64,000 nt of DNA from Arthrobacter nitrophenolicus. GTDB lineage: Bacteria > Actinomycetota > Actinomycetes > Actinomycetales > Micrococcaceae. Location: contig NZ_AOFD01000016.1 of the NCBI RefSeq assembly GCF_000332815.1, positions 1-64,000 on the forward strand, in the 5' to 3' direction. The translations under genes were made by a program, and so were the position numbers. The notes under the pieces are model-generated. The model made no database searches and had not been told where the DNA came from. It was given only the letters and a program-made list of their open reading frames with translations. Within the stretch, counting starts at the first letter, position 1. The number at the start of each line of letters is the position of its first letter. Below are positions 30,583-40,049 of the stretch, in pieces.

Positions 30583-30879
30583 TCGAAGGTATTAGTCCAA
30601 TGTGGAGTGCAGAAGTGGGCCAGCCGGCACTAGGTCACATTGCACTACACCCGAACCTGACGTCTAACCCCCTGACGTGGGCGGACTTGAACAGCGGACG
30701 GAGCTCCCATTCGTTCTCCGGTGCCCGCCCCGGTTGCAACTGTTGACAGATGCTCCGAAGGACCTTAGCGGACTCATTAACTCCAGAATCGGCGAACTAT
30801 TTCGATCAGTCCCGAGCTTCACCACGCTTTTCCCTTGCCCGGCATCTGTCAGGGTGGAGTCTGAGAAGGTCAGGAACCG

Positions 30880-30917
30880 CTGTCAGCAAAAACGGGACTT
30901 CGTCTTATCCTGACGCA
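30880..30917 (+). repeat. Motif A copy 3
   Basis: 38 bp that begin CTGTCAGCAAAAACGGG and end TATCCTGACGCA. It matches copies 1 and 2 apart from one extra A in the A-run. It separates the galactoside module from the AAA ATPase. Confidence 0.65.
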
Positions 30918-30979
30918 GCAGCTGCATTCGTTGCGCCCAATTAGCCGAAGGTTCTTAGGACCACAGCACCGAGGGAGTA

Positions 30980-31017
30980 AACTCACAGGGACTCACAAGA
31001 CTCACAAGGACTCACAG
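30980..31017 (+). repeat. Four tandem ACTCACA repeats abutting the ATPase start
   Basis: ACTCACAGGG, ACTCACAAG, ACTCACAAGG, ACTCACAG: four copies of ACTCACA at 9-10-base spacing, ending directly at the ATG. They replace the normal ribosome binding site region, so they may be a regulatory or protein-binding array, or slipped-strand repeats. Confidence 0.6.
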
Positions 31018-32124
31018 ATGCCCTCGCTGCCGAACCCTTTCCGCCCCACCGCGGGGGCTACTCCCCCGGAACTCATCGGGCGCCAGGGAGTGCTTGACGA
31101 GTTCGAGTACGGTCTTAGGCTCGGTTCGGGCGCCCCAGGATTGCTGACCATCATTACCGGCGCCCGCGGCATCGGCAAGACGGCGCTGCTCAGCGAGGCC
31201 CAAGACAAAGCGCGGGAGCAAGGCTGGATCGTCGTCTCCGAAACCGCCACGCCCGGCTTCCTCGGCCGGATCGGCGAGACCATGCGGCTTCACCTGGAAG
31301 AACTCGGCCCCGGCCCTGCCGGCCGCCGAATCACCGCCCTTGGCGTAGCCGGATTTACGGTAACGACTCAACTGCCGCCCGAGCGGCAGGTAGATTGGCG
31401 CCGGCTGGGCGAGCAACTCCTGAATGAACTCGCGGAAAAGAAGACCGGGCTGCTTTTCACCGTTGACGAGATCCACTCAGCTGACCGGACGGAACTGTCC
31501 CAGCTCGCCGCGGACGTCCAGCACTTTATCCGCGACGGGCTGCCGATAGGCCTGCTTTTCGCCGGGCTTCCGGCTGCGGTTTCGGACCTGCTTAACGAAG
31601 GCGTCGCCACGTTCTTGCGCCGGGCGGAACGGATCGACCTGCACGCCGCGGCCATCAATGAAGTTGAACGTTCCTACGAGGACACGTTCCGGCAGGCCGG
31701 AATCAAGATCGACGAGGACCAGGTCCGGCGGGCGGCTGAGGCGACCGGGGGCTACCCCTTTCTGATCCAGCTCATCGGCTACCAGCTGTGGCGTCAAGCC
31801 GAGATCAACAATTTCACCTTGGAAGCGGATAACGTCACCCAAGCCATCGCAGCAGCCAGTCGCCGCCATGAGATGACGGTTATAGAGGCAGCTCTCTCCA
31901 CCGCCTCGGAGAAAGACATGGATTTCCTCCGTGCCATGGCCGAAGACGATGGTGTTGTTGCCGCCGGGAACATCGGCAAGCGACTCAACGCGAAAAGCAA
32001 CGTCGTCGCCAACTACCGGGCCCGGCTCATCGCCGCGGGACTTATCGAGGCCCCCGCGTACGGCAAGGTCGATTTCGCCATCCCAGGCCTCCGCGAATAC
32101 CTCCGCAAAAGTCGAGACAAGTAG
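31018..32124 (+). CDS. AAA ATPase, Orc1/Cdc6-like architecture
   Basis: 368 residues. The Walker A motif GARGIGKT is at 48-55 and Walker B LLFTVDEIHSAD at 145-156 (Asp150, Glu151). Family-type blocks follow: FAGLPAAVSDLLNEG and the sensor-2 region ATGGYPFLIQLIGYQLW. The C-terminal 90 residues form a winged helix (IGKRLNAKSNVVANYRARLI). Proteins of this type in actinobacteria often sit in mobile regions, and their roles are unknown. Here the gene is framed by motif A (100 bases before) and motif B (42 bases after), with no partner gene between, so it is a single-gene unit. Confidence 0.8.
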   Translation: MPSLPNPFRPTAGATPPELIGRQGVLDEFEYGLRLGSGAPGLLTIITGARGIGKTALLSEAQDKAREQGWIVVSETATPGFLGRIGETMRLHLEELGPGPAGRRITALGVAGFTVTTQLPPERQVDWRRLGEQLLNELAEKKTGLLFTVDEIHSADRTELSQLAADVQHFIRDGLPIGLLFAGLPAAVSDLLNEGVATFLRRAERIDLHAAAINEVERSYEDTFRQAGIKIDEDQVRRAAEATGGYPFLIQLIGYQLWRQAEINNFTLEADNVTQAIAAASRRHEMTVIEAALSTASEKDMDFLRAMAEDDGVVAAGNIGKRLNAKSNVVANYRARLIAAGLIEAPAYGKVDFAIPGLREYLRKSRDK

Positions 32125-32165
32125 CTCCCTTCATCGGGCACAGCTTCATCTCGCCCACCAACCAG

Positions 32166-32190
32166 CCTTATCGAGTCTCCATTATCGAGG
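32166..32190 (+). repeat. Motif B copy 3 (degenerate)
   Basis: CCTTATCGAG-TCTCCATTATCGAGG. It matches copy 2 over TCTCCATTATCG, and the outer bases are diverged. It lies 42 bases after the ATPase stop. Confidence 0.45.
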
Positions 32191-32316
32191 CTTGAAATTG
32201 GCGGAGTGGGGGCGTCGGAGAAGGGCTAGTTTCGCCTGCCAAAGCACTCGAATTTGCCCATCTGAGTTGAGCGGCGACTCTGGACAGGACGGCGGCAACG
32301 GGCGCAGTCTGGCGTT

Positions 32317-32739
32317 GTGCGCAGCAAAGATGTCCACGTGGGCGAGACGTATCGGGTTGAAGTCCCGCAACGCCTGCCGCCGGAGCTGTCGGTTCCGCTC
32401 TGGGCCGCAGTTGACTGGCCGGCTTTGATGCTGCTTCAGGGATGTTGGTTTGAGCTCACGGTCCTCGACATCGAGGCAACACGGGCACCGGCGACCGTCC
32501 ACGGGATTCGGTTGCTGCGACGCACCGACGTGGTCCTTCCACTCAACAGCGCGCAGGTCGCCGAACTGGGTTTGCCAGCGGGGTCTTACGAAATTGCCGG
32601 GCACGTGCGGCCGCTTGACGACGAGGCTGTTGTCTCGATGCCGGCCGTTCAAACGGTCACCATGCCGGTCAGATGGCTGCATACCCTGGCGTCCAAACCT
32701 TCCCGGGACCACAGAGACGCCAGCTACAGCGGACTATGA
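32317..32739 (+). CDS. Hypothetical beta-rich protein
   Basis: 140 residues from GTG 32317. It contains VGETYRVEVPQRLPPEL, then WFELTVLDIEATRAP and LPAGSYEIAGHVRPLDDEA, alternating polar and hydrophobic residues typical of beta-strands. No membrane helix or signal is seen. I do not recognise the family. It lies between motif B copies 3 and 4, mirroring the small membrane gene between copies 1 and 2, so each small gene may be part of a site-bounded unit. Confidence 0.45.
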   Translation: MRSKDVHVGETYRVEVPQRLPPELSVPLWAAVDWPALMLLQGCWFELTVLDIEATRAPATVHGIRLLRRTDVVLPLNSAQVAELGLPAGSYEIAGHVRPLDDEAVVSMPAVQTVTMPVRWLHTLASKPSRDHRDASYSGL

Positions 32740-33579
32740 AAGTTGGTCCCTGCCGGCGTCGGTTTCCCTGAGTTCAGAGCACAAGCGAGAACGACCAGAA
32801 AATGACAAGTCAGCAGCCTCCGCAGCGCGTCTACTTGTACCACCACCGCCCAGTTTCCCGCGCACGCGCTGCCCTGGGAAGAGTTAGCTTATGTTCGCGC
32901 CCGCGCGGTCCGGCTACAAGCTAATACCGCCTTTCCCGGCTAGAACACCCAGTCCCATGGCTTTACAGAACGGCCGTTATCGGCGCCGGGGAGAAGCGCA
33001 GGAAAGGGCTTCTCCTGACCTCCAACCTGCGCCTGCGCTCCCATGCGTTGGGGCCCTCAAAGCGCGTCGCCTGGAAACCGCAAACAGGCCATTATTGCCG
33101 CCTGACAGAAGGCAGGCCCGTCCAACAGTGAAGCCAGTCGTCGGTGCCAATTCGAGCGTCGGGTTGCCGTGTTTTCGTCGACCTGCCGGTCTCGGGTTGA
33201 AGAACTTCCCCGCCTGAGCGTTGGCCCTTCTCTTCAAATCGGCTTCTACGCCCCACCCTCATACGGAAAACCGGTGGTTACGCCTGCCCCTGCAGTACAG
33301 CGCACGGGCTGCCGGCCTGCTCTGCAGCGGCGCCTCCTATTGTCTGAACTGGAGACGTGCTTCAGAGAAGCCTTGAACCCGCGTCAGTTCGATACTCAGT
33401 ACGAGTTCTAGTTTAACTTCATACACATGGATAGTGGAGTGCGTCTCACTGCCGGTTTTATCATCGTGGTAAGCGTCACAACCGTCGCGACGACAAAGAC
33501 GTCATGTGACGACCGGCATGGCCGCGCATGCAGGCTGAAGACGAGGCAAAGCGCCTCTTTCGAATTGAGGTTTCGTTAG
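32740..33579. other. Long non-coding stretch with motif B copy 4
   Basis: About 840 bases. Apart from motif B at 32961, I find no convincing gene, hairpin or RNA. From about 33410 the DNA becomes AT-richer and should contain the promoter of the betaine-type importer operon. Confidence 0.4.
32961..32985 (+). repeat. Motif B copy 4
   Basis: CTTTACAGAA followed by CGGCCGTTATCGGCG. It shares the first 11 bases with copy 1 and the TTATCGGCG end with copy 2. The centre AACGGCCGTT is a perfect 10-bp palindrome, the feature most like a recombination crossover. Confidence 0.55.
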
Positions 33580-34623
33580 ATGAAAAACCACTACCGGGCT
33601 GCATCAATAACCGGGATCGTATCGCTGGCTATTATTCTTTCTGGCTGCGGAGCAGCATCCGAGCGCTCTGCGCAAGGCCCGCAAGTAGATGCTTCGATCG
33701 CTCCTGAAATTGGCACCGCACTTCAAAAAGAGGGGCCAGTCCAAATCATTGACCAGGATTTTCTCTCGGCAAGTATCCATGCGGAGATGATGGCCCAATT
33801 GTTGGAAAAAATGGGCGGCGAAGCATCGACGCTTAAAATTGCAGACATCAATTCTACATGGCCAGCGATGGCTAAAGCAGACAATCTGGTGAATCCAGAA
33901 GCCTGGGATATCTTTTTTGGCCCTCAAATTGAAGAGTACGTCGAAAAAGAAAAGAGCGTCGTTCAACTAGGGACACTTTCTATTACTGCCGAGGAGGGTT
34001 GGTATGTTCCTACGTATGTTATCAAAGGCGATCCAGAGCGGGGCATCGAACCAGCTTGTCCAGGCCTTCCCGACTGGAAGGCGCTCAACGATTGCGCGCA
34101 TATATTCGCTTCCCCGGAGACGGGGGGTAAAGGAAAATACCTCACGGGTCCGGCTGGTTGGATCGATTACTACGGTGACGCTCAAAGGATTGAAAACCTA
34201 GGCCTCAACTACGAGGTTGTTGCTGCTGGTTCTGAGGCAGCCCTGGTTGCAGAAATTAAGCGGGCGTATGACCGAGGAGAGCCGCTTCTCAGCCTGATGT
34301 GGTCGCCGCACTTCGTAACCCAGAAATATGATCTGACGCGAATCGAGTTTCCCCCGTATACGAAGGAATGCTGGGGTACAACGTTTGCCTGCGGCTGGCA
34401 GGATCCCAGCTTGCTCAAGCTAGCAGGCAGTGAGTTTCCAGAGAAACATCCCACAGCCGCTGACTTCGTCTCGAAATTCTCTCTTAGTGATGATGATCTC
34501 GGCGCACTGATGGTTGAGATGGAAGAGAGTCAGGATGCCGCAGACGTAGTTGTTAAGAAGTGGATTGACGAGAATCCTGACGTGTGGTCGCAATGGCTGC
34601 CGTCAGTTCCTTCAGAATCATGA
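33580..34623 (+). CDS. Glycine betaine/choline-type ABC substrate-binding lipoprotein
   Basis: 347 residues with a lipoprotein signal (lipobox ILSGC, lipidated Cys23). The OpuAC/ProX fold is suggested by IIDQDFLSASIHAEMMAQLL, by ADINSTWPAMAKADNLVNPE and by the Trp-rich late part (WSPHFVTQKYDL, ECWGTTFACGWQDP), since aromatic boxes bind quaternary amines. It overlaps the permease gene by four bases. Next to a methylamine-related cluster, it may import betaine, carnitine or an N-methylated metabolite; the sequence does not fix which. Confidence 0.85.
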   Translation: MKNHYRAASITGIVSLAIILSGCGAASERSAQGPQVDASIAPEIGTALQKEGPVQIIDQDFLSASIHAEMMAQLLEKMGGEASTLKIADINSTWPAMAKADNLVNPEAWDIFFGPQIEEYVEKEKSVVQLGTLSITAEEGWYVPTYVIKGDPERGIEPACPGLPDWKALNDCAHIFASPETGGKGKYLTGPAGWIDYYGDAQRIENLGLNYEVVAAGSEAALVAEIKRAYDRGEPLLSLMWSPHFVTQKYDLTRIEFPPYTKECWGTTFACGWQDPSLLKLAGSEFPEKHPTAADFVSKFSLSDDDLGALMVEMEESQDAADVVVKKWIDENPDVWSQWLPSVPSES

Positions 34624-36698
34624 CGACAGTGACCAAAATAGCCCCTGAGCAAGAGACTCCCCGTGCAGAAATGCAAGAGGTGGAGACCAAGAAAAGTAGA
34701 ACTCGCCGCGAACTGAATCATGTGGTCAGCGGCCTGAAACCCCCCTATTCCTCCCGTGCTCGACGGGTCGCCTTGTATTTGGGCCTTCTCGTAGCCGTGT
34801 TATCAGTGTCCTCAGTGGTAGGACAACAATTCCCGACATCATTTCGGGTACCTTTCGGTTCCGCTACAGAAGCAGTATTCGAATGGGGCGTCGATCATCT
34901 GGCTTGGCTGTACGAGCCTGTCGCCGAAAGCCTCGAAGACGTATTAGTATCCATGCAGTTCATGCTCGTGGACCTTCCAGCACCGTTGCTGGCACTCCTT
35001 CTTATTGGAATTGCCTACGCACGATGCGGTCCTCTTATCGCCGGACTTCTGACGGTTGCCCTTGGCTTCGTTATCTCAGTGGGATTGTGGGACGAGACGC
35101 TGCAAACCCTGGTGCTGATGGTTGTGGCTGTGGTGATCGCCGTCATTTTGGGCATCCTCATTGGCGTCGCTGCACAGATGAACAGAAGGTTTGAAGCTTT
35201 CGTACTCATCGCACTTGATGCCATGCAAACTTTTCCAGTTTTTGCCTATTTGGTGCCGATTGTGTTTATTTTCGGCCCTGGAAATACTGGTGCCCTCATT
35301 GTGACTATTATTTGGGCGCTCCCGCCAGTAACTCGTATGACAATACTAGGAATTAAAACGGTCCCTTCCGAAAGCATCGAGGCCGCCACGTCCTGCGGCT
35401 CGACCGGTTGGCAAATCCTGAGGAATGTACAAATACCCCTGGCACGTCCCAGTATCATGGCTGGCGTCAACCAGACAGTCATGTTTGCCATGAGTATGGC
35501 TATCGTTGCCGCCATGATCGGAGCTGGTGGTCTGGGTCAGTCGGTATGGGGCAGCCTGACCCGGCTCGCATTCGGACAGGCACTTGAGGCGGGGATTGCT
35601 CTCGTCCTCTTCGCTATCGTGCTAGACCGCGTTACCGGCCAAGGGAAAAAAAGCACAGGACATGGACTGTTCTCCGACTTCAGAACCTTGGTTACGACAA
35701 CCGGCGCAGAGCGTCCCGCGCTTGTGAAAAGAGCTTTTCAGCAGCACCGCAGAACCATCCTGACGGCAGCGGTGTTATTCGCCGGAACCATCTACATTTC
35801 TATGGTCCCAGCTCTGCGATTTGCGAACTTCGAGACCCCACCCGAGTCGCTCAGACTTTCGTTTGCCGATCCGGTTGACCAAGCGGTGGACTGGCTCAAT
35901 CTCAACCTTGGATTCATTCTCGATGTAGTAGTTGATGGCATTCAGGGGTACGTCCTAAATGGCGTGACGGCCTTGCTCCTGGCAATTCCATGGCCAACAG
36001 TCTTTTTCGTGGTGGTCGGGGCAAGTCTGTTGCTCCGCGGCATTCGTGGTGCGGCTCTTGCGGCGGCTGGCCTACTGGGCATAGGAGTGCTGGGAATGTG
36101 GGAAGCGGCGGCAATTACTCTCGGGATAGCGGGGGCCGCTGTTCTAGTAGCACTCTTCATTGGGCTGCCGATCGGTGCGGTGATGAGCCGCAGTATCAAA
36201 CTAGAAAGAACTATCCGCCCAGTACTTGATGTCATGCAGACGCTGCCGGTCTTCCTATTCGTTATCCCTATCGTCGTAGTCCTGGGAACGGGTGCGGTGG
36301 CCGGCCTGCTGGCAACCGTTCTCTACTGCCTCCCACCAGTAATACGCCTGACAAATGTCGCACTTCGCGGCGTCGACAGCGAAACGGTGGAGGCGGCCAC
36401 AAGCACCGGCGCGACGGTGTGGCAACTGCTACGCACCGTCAAGATTCCCCTCGGCATGCCCACGATCATGATCGGAATTAATCAAGCGATTATTCTCTCG
36501 CTCGCAATGGCGGTCGTAAGTGCATTTATTGGCACTCCTGGGTTGGGACAGGCACTGCTCACCGGCGTCGTGACTGCCAGACTTGACTTGGGGATTGAGG
36601 CCGGTGTGGCCATGTTCTTACTTGCAGTTGTTGTCGACCGACTCGTAACCGGCGTGAACCGGAAGATTCAAGCACATAGTCATCTTGTTCCCGCTTGA
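34620..36698 (+). CDS. Tandem-duplicated glycine betaine-type ABC permease
   Basis: 692 residues, about twice the usual ProW length. Two permease domains lie in one chain. Each has an EAA docking loop: EAATSCGSTGWQILRNVQIP near residue 255 and EAATSTGATVWQLLRTVKIP near 590. Each also has the paired FPVFAYLVPIVF / LPVFLFVIPIVV and GLGQ blocks. One chain can thus form the whole channel. A charged linker with a repeat of the N-terminal hydrophobic anchor joins them. Coupled to the binding protein upstream and followed by the ATPase 26 bases on. Confidence 0.88.
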   Translation: MTTVTKIAPEQETPRAEMQEVETKKSRTRRELNHVVSGLKPPYSSRARRVALYLGLLVAVLSVSSVVGQQFPTSFRVPFGSATEAVFEWGVDHLAWLYEPVAESLEDVLVSMQFMLVDLPAPLLALLLIGIAYARCGPLIAGLLTVALGFVISVGLWDETLQTLVLMVVAVVIAVILGILIGVAAQMNRRFEAFVLIALDAMQTFPVFAYLVPIVFIFGPGNTGALIVTIIWALPPVTRMTILGIKTVPSESIEAATSCGSTGWQILRNVQIPLARPSIMAGVNQTVMFAMSMAIVAAMIGAGGLGQSVWGSLTRLAFGQALEAGIALVLFAIVLDRVTGQGKKSTGHGLFSDFRTLVTTTGAERPALVKRAFQQHRRTILTAAVLFAGTIYISMVPALRFANFETPPESLRLSFADPVDQAVDWLNLNLGFILDVVVDGIQGYVLNGVTALLLAIPWPTVFFVVVGASLLLRGIRGAALAAAGLLGIGVLGMWEAAAITLGIAGAAVLVALFIGLPIGAVMSRSIKLERTIRPVLDVMQTLPVFLFVIPIVVVLGTGAVAGLLATVLYCLPPVIRLTNVALRGVDSETVEAATSTGATVWQLLRTVKIPLGMPTIMIGINQAIILSLAMAVVSAFIGTPGLGQALLTGVVTARLDLGIEAGVAMFLLAVVVDRLVTGVNRKIQAHSHLVPA

Positions 36699-36723
36699 CG
36701 ACTAAACGATAGGAAAAGACCCA

Positions 36724-37935
36724 ATGAGTAAAGCCCTCACGGCAGACGAGGCGATAGTATCCTGCCGAAATCTTTGGAAAGTGTATGGACCTGATCCCCA
36801 TCGGTACGTCTCAGCACACAACGCGGGTGTTGGCGCACTGGACGGCCATACGGCCGCGGTTCGAGATCTGACGTTTGATGTGCGGCCGGGCGAGAAATTA
36901 GTCGTTATGGGGCTTTCAGGCAGCGGAAAGTCGACGCTCATTCGATGCTTGACGCGTTTAGTGGAGCCCACATCCGGTGAAGTTATCATCGGTGGCCGCG
37001 ACGTCACTAAAATGGAGCCGGCAGAACTTCGTGGCCTACGGCGTGACGAATGTTCGATGGTCTTTCAGCATTTCGGTTTGTTTGGGCATCGGACTGTTCT
37101 CCAGAACGCTGCATATGGCCTTGAAATCAAGGGTGTAAGCCGAAAGGAAAGGGAGCAGCGTGCGCGCGACGTACTAGACACCGTGGGCCTTTCCGGATGG
37201 GAAAACCGTTATCCATCGGAGCTCAGTGGCGGCATGAAGCAGCGTGTTGGGTTGGCACGGGCCTTGGCCTCCGATCCCCAGATACTATTCTTCGACGAGC
37301 CCTTCAGTGCGTTGGATCCGCTGATTCGCAGGGATCTTCAGGACGAATTACTCCGACTGGCCAAAGACATTAAAAAGACGTTCATATTCATCACCCACGA
37401 TATGGCTGAGGCGCTCAAGCTGGGCGACCGGATAATTATCATGAAAGATGGGCAGATAGTTCAGGTGGGCACACCGGAAGAGATTCTCTTGCACCCTGTT
37501 GACGATTATGTCCGACGGTTTACCGCTGATGCTTCACGTGCGCATATAGTTCGCGTCGGTACTGTTGCTAGTGAGTCGAAGAGCATCAGCGTTGAGACCT
37601 CAGCGTTCGATGCCGTGAAGGTTCTCGATGATTCTGGGAATGATTCCGCAATCATTGTCGATTCCCATGGCCGGCCACTGGGTTACATCAACCGGTCAAA
37701 GCTTCTCTCGGTCGGGCACAACGATCCCGTCGGTTCGCTGCACGTTCCGGTTCCGATCATCAGCAGCGACCGGACACTTCATGACGCGACCAATTTGGTG
37801 ATGGACGGTAACAACCCCGTAGCAGTCATTGATTCTGAGGGCCGCCTGGTGGGGGTGGTTGATACTCGTCTGCTGTTGGCAGCTTTGGTCGATCTTCCAG
37901 ACCACCGCAAGGAATTCGCAGACCTTTCCCGCTAG
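36724..37935 (+). CDS. Glycine betaine-type ABC ATPase with CBS domains (ProV/OpuAA)
   Basis: 403 residues. Walker A GLSGSGKST, the signature LSGGMKQRVGLARAL and Walker B ILFFDEPFSALD are all intact. The C-terminal 120 residues form a CBS pair (SAFDAVKVLDDSGNDSAIIV and LHDATNLVMDGNNPVAVIDS), which in OpuA-type importers senses ionic strength. It completes a binding protein-permease-ATPase operon, all on the + strand. Confidence 0.92.
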   Translation: MSKALTADEAIVSCRNLWKVYGPDPHRYVSAHNAGVGALDGHTAAVRDLTFDVRPGEKLVVMGLSGSGKSTLIRCLTRLVEPTSGEVIIGGRDVTKMEPAELRGLRRDECSMVFQHFGLFGHRTVLQNAAYGLEIKGVSRKEREQRARDVLDTVGLSGWENRYPSELSGGMKQRVGLARALASDPQILFFDEPFSALDPLIRRDLQDELLRLAKDIKKTFIFITHDMAEALKLGDRIIIMKDGQIVQVGTPEEILLHPVDDYVRRFTADASRAHIVRVGTVASESKSISVETSAFDAVKVLDDSGNDSAIIVDSHGRPLGYINRSKLLSVGHNDPVGSLHVPVPIISSDRTLHDATNLVMDGNNPVAVIDSEGRLVGVVDTRLLLAALVDLPDHRKEFADLSR

Positions 37936-38029
37936 GGCGGCATTTCCTCAAAGGGCCGACTGTAGGGTCATGTTGATCGCGAGGTTATGACGGCGTTCAC
38001 AGCTAGTCGACCATCCCTCTTCAAGGCCA

Positions 38030-38044
38030 CGCGGACTGTCCGCG
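38030..38044. promoter_or_regulatory. Palindrome before the paralogue pair
   Basis: CGCGGAC-T-GTCCGCG, too tight for a hairpin, so a protein-binding site is more likely. A second inverted repeat, TCCCGC-N7-GCGGGA (38094-38112), lies 21 bases before the next start codon. Confidence 0.35.
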
Positions 38045-38133
38045 CGTCGTAACTTAGCTCGACCCGCCCTATGCGGATTTGAAGCACATCCGATCCCGCC
38101 AGTCTTGCGGGATGCACCGATAAGGAGTCCCAT

Positions 38134-38963
38134 ATGCACCTCTCCAAGTTCGTCACCCGGGAAAGTTTCGCCGTCCGTATTGGAGCGGACGGTAACCGAA
38201 AATCCGGTACGTTAGAGGACCTGTTCCCCGACTGGGGCATGACAGAACGGCTGGGTATCGTCCTGAGCAAACCGTACGGGGCCATCGAGCGAGCCTCGCG
38301 TTGCTGGCCATGACGCCGTTGTTCTACGGACTGGTTCCCGAGCGTGCGACGACTAAGCCGCAGTATCCGCCGATCTTTCTATTCCACATCGACCGGATGC
38401 ACGGTAGCCATATCATGCTGGACGTCGTTCCGCATCGCTATGAGGTGCTGGTAGAGAATGACCCCTACGCAGTGCTCACCGCCGTGAAGGACTATGGGAT
38501 CACGCGGTTGATGGTCCCTGACGAACACGCAGAACATGATCTGTCTTATGTCGAGCGGGCTCCACTGGGCTGGACGGACCTCCGTTACCTGCGGGAAAAT
38601 TTGCGCTCGGTCTATGCCTATGGCCAGGAGAATGGCTTTGCCCGCTCCTCGGATATTGAGATAACTTCGGCCGATCCGCGTCTGGAGGAGTCGGTGACCC
38701 AGGTTCTAAGGCCGGAGGAAAGCATAAAGGTGTTTTCTGATGCCACGGAGGAATCGCTCGCTAAGAAGATGATTGGCGAAACCAGCCTGGAAGACCTCGA
38801 AGCGCTTACGCCCATCGTAGCTGAGCGAATGAATGAGGTCCGGGCAGAAGAGCGGGCGCGGTTGCTGGCCGATCGAGTAGGGCGCCGAAACGCTGAGGGG
38901 AACATCACACAGGCCTATCGAAAATTGAGCGTTGATGATGGCCTCAGTCGCCTGGTGCCATAA
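38134..38963 (+). CDS. Unknown protein, first of two paralogues, one-base frameshift
   Basis: About 276 residues from ATG 38134, nine bases after TAAGGAG. One G is missing near 38288; with it, PYGAIERAS becomes PYGAIGASLLAMTPLFYG, matching PFGSLGASLLLQAAIVQFF of the second copy. Shared blocks are FP(D/E), YP.I.LFH..R.HG.H...D..P.R.EV, and ..D..AITRL..PD. The C-terminal halves diverge. No signal, membrane helix or known catalytic motif is visible, and I do not recognise the family. Placement after the betaine-type importer suggests a role with the imported compound. Confidence 0.65.
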
Positions 38964-39254
38964 CCCCCAGCCCATGGCGTCCCTTGCCCATCATGGATTT
39001 CAGCCCGAACGCATCCTCCATCTTGAGTACTCGGGCGATGGTGGGGATCAGGGGAACTTCGCCGCTCTGTGTGCAAGGGACAGTAGGGCTCTCGTCGGAA
39101 GCTCGAAGGATGAAACTACAGAGTTTGGCCGAACGATGGTTCACCATCATTGCGGCGAGGAGGGCAAGCCGTAAATTTCACAATGTGTAAGAACTGATCC
39201 CTTGACACAGTACGGCTGTAGTACGCAGCCATGCGGCCCCTTGGAGTGAACATA

Positions 39255-40049
39255 GTGCATGTCGCGAAGCAGTTAGCGGAGAAACATCTGCAAATAAAGA
39301 TTGGCGTCTCAGACGCTTCCCTGGCCCAGCTCTTCCCCGAATCGCACAAGCATGATCGCTTCGGACTGATTGTTAATGAGCCATTCGGTAGCTTAGGTGC
39401 CAGCCTTCTGTTGCAGGCTGCCATCGTTCAGTTTTTCAAAGTTGCCCCGGAGAGACGATTCAGCGCTGCCGTATATCCGGAGATTTACCTTTTTCATGTG
39501 GGAGGACGCCATGGCGATCACAGTGTGTTCGACTTCTGGCCGCCGCGCAAGGAAGTGTTCTTGGCGGATAATTCCCCTTTGACAGTAGTGGAGGCATTGA
39601 ACGACCGGGCCATCACCCGCCTTGCTATTCCCGACGGAACAAGTGGTGGGGATACGTCTGTTTTTGCCGATGGACCGAGCACCTGGGCCGAACAAGCGGC
39701 AGCAAGAAATCTCCTAGTGTCATGTTTTGCTTATAGCCCAGAGGGTGTGACATCTGGCGCGGACGTGTGGCTGCAGACATCGCACGGATCTTTTGAGGAG
39801 AACATCGCCGCTACGCTGGATATCGGCGCAGTCATTGGCTCTGTACAGGATGTTCCGCCAGAGCTTCCGGGTGAATCTCAACCGGTGGACAACGACAGAT
39901 GGGCGGCTATAGCAAAGTTGCGACTGGGCGAGGTTGAGTACGACTATGCCCGCACAATCGCCGATCGCCGACTCCGCAGTCTTGATGGCAACGGCCTTAG
40001 ACGTGAATCCTACCGGCGAATCAGCCAGAAGAAGCGTTGTCGTTACTGA
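39255..40049 (+). CDS. Unknown protein, second of two paralogues
   Basis: 264 residues. I chose GTG 39255 (MHVAKQLAEKHLQIKIG) because it aligns with the start of the first paralogue (MHLSKFVTRESFAVRIG) and follows TTGGAG; a longer frame begins at 39231. Conserved with the first copy: LFPES, GLIVNEPFGSLGASLL, EIYLFHVGGRHGDHSVFDFW, AITRLAIPDG. The histidine- and aspartate-rich block HVGGRHGDHSVFD could be a metal or active site (inference). The 290 bases between the copies contain no gene. Confidence 0.65.
   Translation: MHVAKQLAEKHLQIKIGVSDASLAQLFPESHKHDRFGLIVNEPFGSLGASLLLQAAIVQFFKVAPERRFSAAVYPEIYLFHVGGRHGDHSVFDFWPPRKEVFLADNSPLTVVEALNDRAITRLAIPDGTSGGDTSVFADGPSTWAEQAAARNLLVSCFAYSPEGVTSGADVWLQTSHGSFEENIAATLDIGAVIGSVQDVPPELPGESQPVDNDRWAAIAKLRLGEVEYDYARTIADRRLRSLDGNGLRRESYRRISQKKRCRY

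Noticed and set aside
30980..31017. CRISPR-like repeat array
   Set aside because: The repeats are only 7 bases with 2-3-base gaps and no spacers or cas genes; they are simple tandem repeats.
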